A stretch of DNA of 10,154 nt, from assembly GCA_022600695.1 (NCBI GenBank), contig JAHZJY010000291.1, positions 1 through 10,154 on the forward strand, given 5' to 3'. This stretch comes from Actinomycetes bacterium (GTDB lineage: Bacteria; Actinomycetota; Actinomycetes; Mycobacteriales; Mycobacteriaceae). The notes below the pieces were generated by a model. The model was not told where the DNA came from and ran no database searches. It saw only the letters and a list, made by a program, of their open reading frames with translations. The position numbers were made by a program, and so were the translations under genes. Positions within the stretch are counted from its first letter, which is position 1, and every line of letters begins with the position of its first letter. Below, in pieces: positions 7,289 through 10,154 of the stretch.

Positions 7289-7510
7289 ATGGTTTTGTTG
7301 AGGCGTCCATACCGCCACGAAGACGCGGTGGTGGACCCGCCGTGGGACAGTCACGGCACCCGGACCGACCGAGACAGCCGCCAGCCGGCGCTGAGGCGCT
7401 TCGTCGCACGAGTCAGGGCCGACGTTGCCCGCCACGCACCGGCCCACACGAGTCTGCAGTTCAGCCCCACCCGGCTCTGCGCGGAAGGCACATCGTGTCC
7501 GGCCTTCTGA
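7289..7510 (+). CDS. Possible small protein upstream of and overlapping the DUF5134 gene
   Basis: A 73-aa reading frame from ATG 7289 to TGA 7508-7510. Support is codon-position bias: about 80% G/C at third positions by hand count, above the second position, the pattern of real genes in this genome type. AAGGAG at 7272-7277 could serve as a ribosome site, with a rather long 11-nt spacer. Its end overlaps the DUF5134 start (GTG 7495) by 16 nt, suggesting translational coupling. The product is basic and polar, without a signal peptide or membrane segment, and ends with a Cys pair (LCAEGTSC). I do not recognise a family. It could also be a chance ORF, or be too far upstream of its ribosome site to be translated well. 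Confidence 0.4.
   Translation: MVLLRRPYRHEDAVVDPPWDSHGTRTDRDSRQPALRRFVARVRADVARHAPAHTSLQFSPTRLCAEGTSCPAF
7483..7488 (+). promoter_or_regulatory. Ribosome site that fixes the DUF5134 start
   Basis: GGAAGG stands 6 nt before GTG 7495. The frame continues upstream to an ATG at 7342, but that extension encodes an Arg/Pro-rich stretch unlike a membrane protein N-terminus, so GTG 7495 is preferred. Confidence 0.6.
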
Positions 7511-8211
7511 CATCAGGTCCGGACTACTTCCCGGGCTGGGTCAGCATTCTGTTCTCGATAGGCCTGGCACTCGGCATCGTCCACCACCTGCCATGCCTGA
7601 TCCGCGGACATGGAAATCGCTGGTTCCACACCGCGCACACCGCGATGGCGCTGTCCATGATCTACATGTATCTATCGATGTCCTACGACTGGAACTGGCT
7701 ACCCGCCACCTGGCAGATGTGGTTCTTCGTCACAACCGCGGTCGCCATCACCGGGTGGCTGCTGACCAAGGCCCTCCGCCGCCAAACCGTCAATTTCCTC
7801 TGGATTCTGGTGCTGGTCCAACAGGCCGCCATGGCCTACATGTGGTACCCGATGATGCGCTGGAACGCGATCCTCATCTTCGTCCTCGTGTCCTGGTTCG
7901 CCATCGAAACCTTCGGCTGGGCCGCCAACCTCTTGCCCGACGACATCCGAATGGTGGAGAACCACACCTGGTTCCCTTACGAATTCGGTGCACCACACCC
8001 GCGGGTGTCGACGAGAACGACTCGACACCCCGCGGCCGTCGCCGCGGATAGAACCACCTCGACGCTCGCCGAAGAAACATCCCTCGGCACGGCACCCGAC
8101 TGCCACACTGGCATCTATCTCCTCGCGTCGGACTGGAGAGACCGCACTCTCATGGCGATCATGGCCCTGTCCATGGGCTACATGTTCTACGGCATGCAAC
8201 TTCTGCGGTAG
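7495..8211 (+). CDS. DUF5134-type polytopic membrane protein, Met/His-rich
   Basis: A 238-aa protein from GTG 7495, with about five membrane segments: roughly residues 14-33, 45-62, 73-92, 100-118 and 124-146. A long polar loop (about 148-215) follows, then a last segment (219-237). The arrangement of a His/Met-rich second helix and a final Met-rich helix fits the actinobacterial DUF5134 family, whose function is not established. The same motif, MALSMxYMxxxM, occurs at 51-62 and 223-234 with identical Met spacing. Further Met residues lie at 113, 116, 120 and 121. His30, His31, His39, His45 and His48 cluster around the start of helix 2. Such residues could bind copper or another soft metal inside the membrane, but that is inference. 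The loop is encoded partly by a strong inverted repeat (7999-8035). The gene ends 154 bp before the convergent DUF3297 gene. Confidence 0.72.
   Translation: MSGLLTSGPDYFPGWVSILFSIGLALGIVHHLPCLIRGHGNRWFHTAHTAMALSMIYMYLSMSYDWNWLPATWQMWFFVTTAVAITGWLLTKALRRQTVNFLWILVLVQQAAMAYMWYPMMRWNAILIFVLVSWFAIETFGWAANLLPDDIRMVENHTWFPYEFGAPHPRVSTRTTRHPAAVAADRTTSTLAEETSLGTAPDCHTGIYLLASDWRDRTLMAIMALSMGYMFYGMQLLR
7999..8035. repeat. Long inverted repeat inside the DUF5134 gene
   Basis: Arms 7999-8011 and 8022-8035 pair over 13 positions (9 bp, a one-base bulge at 8031, then 4 bp), with a 10-nt loop at 8012-8021. It encodes residues 169-181 in the polar loop before the last membrane segment. A second smaller inverted repeat, CGCGGC/GCCGCG (8031-8036 and 8041-8046), overlaps its right arm. 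Confidence 0.75.
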
Positions 8212-8273
8212 TCCGGACTCATCGCCACCGGCCCCTGACGCATGCCGACCAGACAGTTCAACGATGGCAAACG

Positions 8274-8288
8274 CCGGCCCGTAGCCGG
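8274..8288 (+). terminator. Candidate terminator hairpin after the DUF5134 gene
   Basis: CCGGC (8274-8278) and GCCGG (8284-8288) pair around a 5-nt loop, with one further G.T pair outside. It lies about 62 nt after the DUF5134 stop. There is no T-run, so support is moderate at best. Confidence 0.3.
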
Positions 8289-8335
8289 TCGAAACCCGGC
8301 ACCGCTCAGGTTACCGGCGGAGCTGATCGCAAAGC

Positions 8336-8354
8336 CGTCTGCGTCCAGCAGACG
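8336..8354 (-). terminator. Strong hairpin after the DUF3297 gene, likely terminator
   Basis: CGTCTGC (8336-8342) and GCAGACG (8348-8354) form a perfect 7-bp stem with a 5-nt loop, beginning 11 nt after the DUF3297 stop codon on the minus strand. Minus-strand sequence after it reads GCTTTGCG, with only a short T-run, as is usual for mycobacterial terminators. Being symmetrical it may also stop + strand transcripts from the DUF5134 gene. Confidence 0.5.
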
Positions 8355-8365
8355 ATCGGCATCCG

Positions 8366-8623
8366 CTAATCCGCTCGGCGGAAATAGGGTTCAACCGTGC
8401 CGCTCAGCTTGATCAGCATCGGCTTGCCCCGGCGATCCTTGGCGGTGGGAACTTCAACCCGCACCCAACCTTCGGTCACGTCGTATTCATGAACATTGGT
8501 TTTCTCGACGCCATTGAAGCGAATGCCCACGTCGCGGCGGAGCGCCTCTTCGCTATGGAAAGGGCTGCTCGGATCAATGGAGAGGTGGTTCGGCGGAACG
8601 TCTGCGATCTGATCCTCGGACAT
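8366..8623 (-). CDS. DUF3297 family small protein
   Basis: An 85-aa soluble protein. The frame could begin at TTG 8638, but ATG 8623 gives the usual family start (MSED..., shortly before PPNHLSIDP) and length, so it is preferred. The ribosome site is weak (GAGAG about 10 nt upstream). The family pattern is clear: PPNHLS near residue 10, GIRFNGVEKTNVHEYD in the middle, EGWVRVEV, a short basic stretch DRRGKP, and a closing GTVEPYF. DUF3297 proteins are short, lack a known enzymatic motif and have no established function. There is no signal peptide or membrane segment, so a cytoplasmic location is likely. A hairpin terminator follows. The possible 59-aa ORF upstream on the same strand ends 55 nt before this start. 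Confidence 0.85.
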   Translation of the reverse strand: MSEDQIADVPPNHLSIDPSSPFHSEEALRRDVGIRFNGVEKTNVHEYDVTEGWVRVEVPTAKDRRGKPMLIKLSGTVEPYFRRAD

Positions 8624-8678
8624 GATGGCTCTCGTCAAATGCTGCGTCGGTTGGGTCTTGATCTGAATCCCTCAGAAC

Positions 8679-8858
8679 CTACGCGACCCTGACCGGAGTG
8701 ACCACTACCGGAACGGGCTTCACCGACGCGATCCAGCGGTAGATTTCCCGGCCCGCATCCGAAAGAGCATCCCCGTACCGGTGGCGATATGGCTCAGCAG
8801 CCTCCTCGACTGTGCACTCCGATACGCACGGCCTGGCGAGTCGCGTACGAAACCGCAC
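8679..8858 (-). CDS. Possible 59-aa protein upstream of the DUF3297 gene
   Basis: A minus-strand frame from GTG 8858 to TAG 8679-8681, in the divergent space between gluQ and the DUF3297 gene. By hand count about 70% of third positions are G or C, lower than in the larger genes but above chance-looking sequence. The product has a basic start, an acidic stretch (TVEEAAEPY), an amphipathic middle (SDAGREIYRWIASV), and a hydrophobic Val-rich end (PVPVVVTPVRVA). This resembles a real small protein more than a shadow frame, but I do not recognise a family. No good ribosome site precedes the GTG; the AGGAGG inside the frame encodes the Glu pair. The same frame stays open further upstream as antisense to gluQ, which I discount. 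Confidence 0.33.
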   Translation of the reverse strand: MRFRTRLARPCVSECTVEEAAEPYRHRYGDALSDAGREIYRWIASVKPVPVVVTPVRVA

Positions 8859-8915
8859 AACGGTGGGTGGTGGGCAGCGGGCAGACGGCAGCGGGTGGCG
8901 GTTTATTGTGCGGCT

Positions 8916-9800
8916 GTGAGCAGTGCCGGCCGGTTCGCGCCCAGCCCCTCGGCGGACCTGCATATCGGGAACCTGCGCACCGCGGTGCTGGCGTGGCTGT
9001 TCGCCCGCTCGAGCGGGCGCCGGTTCCTGATACGCGTCGAGGATCTCGATGACCGCACCCACGACGATGTGGCGAGCCGCCAACTGGCCGATTGCGCAGC
9101 GATCGGCGTCACCTGGGATGACGAACCGCAGTGGCAGTCGAACCACCGGGAACGTTACGACGCGGTCATCGGTGATCTCAGCGGCCGCGATCTGGTCTAC
9201 GAGTGTTTCTGCAGCCGGCAGGACATCCGCAACGCCCCGCGGGCGCCGCACGCCCCCGAGGGCGCCTATCCAGGGACCTGCCGGACCCTGACCACAGCCC
9301 AACTCTCGGCCCGACGTGACGCCGGCCGCCCTCCCGCACTGCGGCTGCGCAGCGGCACCGGCGAGCACACCGTCACCGATCTGCTGCACGGCCGCTACAC
9401 CGGGGTGGTCGACGACTTCGTCCTCCGCCGGGGGGACGGGGTGCCGGCCTACAACCTCGCCGTGGTCGTCGACGACGCCCACTCCGGAATCGATCAGGTG
9501 GTGCGCGGCGACGATCTGCTGGCGTCCTCGCCCCGGCAGGCCTATCTGGCCGGCCTGCTCGGCTACCCGCAGCCGGTGTACGCGCACGTTCCGCTGGTGC
9601 TCAACGCCGACGGGAAGCGGCTGGCCAAACGCGACGGCGCGGTGACCCTCGGCGAACTGGGGACGGCCCGGACCTGGTCGCTGATCACCGCTTCCCTGGG
9701 CTGGCCGGCCGCCGAAATGGCCGAACTGCTGGAGCTTTTCGACCCGGCGTCGCTACCCCGACAGCCGTGGGTCTATCGGGGTGGAACCTCAGACCGGTAG
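8916..9800 (+). CDS. gluQ: Glutamyl-Q tRNA(Asp) synthetase
   Basis: A 294-aa truncated paralogue of glutamyl-tRNA synthetase. It activates glutamate and attaches it to queuosine at position 34 of tRNA(Asp), acting on the modified base and not on the tRNA 3' end. GTG 8916 places the class I nucleotide-binding start GRFAPSP at residue 5, as is usual. The HIGH-like motif is LHIGN (His16), and the KMSKS-like motif is KRLAK (234-238). The zinc ligands fit the family pattern: Cys97-x-Cys99, then Tyr118-x3-Cys122. The protein ends near residue 294, so the anticodon-binding C-terminal domain of true GluRS is absent, as expected for GluQ. An upstream in-frame GTG (8895) is possible but gives an atypical N-terminus. 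No clear Shine-Dalgarno was found. The stop codon lies inside the 3' end of the convergent dehydrogenase gene (12-bp overlap). Confidence 0.92.
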   Translation: MSSAGRFAPSPSADLHIGNLRTAVLAWLFARSSGRRFLIRVEDLDDRTHDDVASRQLADCAAIGVTWDDEPQWQSNHRERYDAVIGDLSGRDLVYECFCSRQDIRNAPRAPHAPEGAYPGTCRTLTTAQLSARRDAGRPPALRLRSGTGEHTVTDLLHGRYTGVVDDFVLRRGDGVPAYNLAVVVDDAHSGIDQVVRGDDLLASSPRQAYLAGLLGYPQPVYAHVPLVLNADGKRLAKRDGAVTLGELGTARTWSLITASLGWPAAEMAELLELFDPASLPRQPWVYRGGTSDR

Positions 9801-10154
9801 CTCCTGCTGACCCCACGGTGAGCCGTAGCCGGTCAGCAGCTCCAAGAACGGTTCGGACTCAAAGCACTCCGGACCGAGCACGCCGGAACCGGTCCAGGTT
9901 CCGTTGGCCAGAAGTTCCAGTGCGACAACGGGATTGATCGCGGTCTGCCACACCACGCACTGATGTCCGTATTCAGCCATCGACCACTCGTTATCCACCA
10001 CGTGGTAGAGGTAGGTCGACCGGGGTGCGCCGTCCTTCCCGGTGCCGGTCACCCACAGCCCGGCGCAGGTCTTGCCCTTCATCTGCGGACCGAGGGCGGC
10101 GGGGTTGGGCAGGCAGGCCGCCACCACATCTCGCGGACTGACCTCGACGGCGCC
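9789..10154 (-). CDS. Saccharopine dehydrogenase family protein, C-terminal part
   Basis: The frame runs from the right window edge to TGA 9789-9791, giving the last 121 residues; the N-terminal Rossmann NAD(P)-binding domain lies outside the window. There is a GTG at 10127, but the frame stays open beyond it (PRDVVAACLPNP), so it is internal. The visible part matches the C-terminal domain of saccharopine-dehydrogenase-like enzymes: WVTGTGKDG, TYLYHVVDNEWSM, VVWQTAINPVVALELLA, GVLGPE and a closing YGSPWG. Family members act on saccharopine, carboxynorspermidine or similar imino-acid condensation products, usually with NAD(P)H. Which reaction applies here cannot be judged from the C-terminus alone. 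It overlaps gluQ tail-to-tail by 12 bp with no room for a terminator between them. Confidence 0.88.
   Translation of the reverse strand, partial: GAVEVSPRDVVAACLPNPAALGPQMKGKTCAGLWVTGTGKDGAPRSTYLYHVVDNEWSMAEYGHQCVVWQTAINPVVALELLANGTWTGSGVLGPECFESEPFLELLTGYGSPWGQQELPV

Noticed and set aside
7342..7494. 51-codon upstream extension of the DUF5134 frame
   Set aside because: It is Arg/Pro/His-rich with no membrane character, while GTG 7495 has GGAAGG at a good distance and gives a normal N-terminus.
8859..9587. Minus-strand frame opposite gluQ
   Set aside because: The opposite strand encodes a complete GluQ with all motifs. Only the last 59 codons, outside gluQ, are retained as a possible small gene.

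Overview
The window looks like chromosomal DNA of a mycobacterium, probably a fast-growing Mycolicibacterium-type species. The reasons are the high G+C content with strongly G/C-biased third codon positions, the frequent GTG starts, a PecA-type (PE_PGRS-associated) aspartic protease, a DUF5134 membrane protein, and exported proteins with long Ala/Ser/Pro-rich linkers after the signal peptide. The species assignment is inferred from protein character and was not searched.

Layout from left to right. (1) Positions 1-360 hold the C-terminal end of an acidic, repeat-bearing protein on the + strand. (2) A short convergent gap follows, with a four-copy 7-bp tandem repeat and a weak hairpin. (3) Three large minus-strand genes are read right to left: an APC-family amino-acid permease (6707-5319), an exported aspartic protease with two catalytic DSG motifs (5200-3251), and an exported CocE/S15-type alpha/beta-hydrolase with a Ser525-Asp630-His663 triad (3135-472). 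The gaps between them are about 115-118 nt. The protease and hydrolase share one architecture: signal peptide, long low-complexity linker, catalytic domain. They could work together at or outside the cell envelope.

(4) Positions 6708-7288 carry no convincing gene. The stretch contains the permease leader, with a perfect 7+7 dyad and a 30-nt polypyrimidine tract, plus unassigned sequence. (5) A probable small gene (73 aa, 7289-7510) overlaps the start of a plus-strand DUF5134 gene (7495-8211), whose product is rich in membrane Met and His residues. (6) Two hairpins sit between this gene and the convergent DUF3297 gene (8623-8366, minus). A possible 59-aa ORF lies upstream of the DUF3297 gene on the same strand.

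(7) On the plus strand, gluQ (8916-9800) encodes glutamyl-Q tRNA(Asp) synthetase. It overlaps tail-to-tail by 12 bp with a saccharopine-dehydrogenase-family gene (minus, 9789 to the window edge, N-terminus missing). No tRNA, rRNA, CRISPR array, insertion sequence or phage gene was seen. The most unusual items are the protease/hydrolase pair, the duplicated Met motif in the DUF5134 protein, and the long inverted repeat inside that gene's variable loop.
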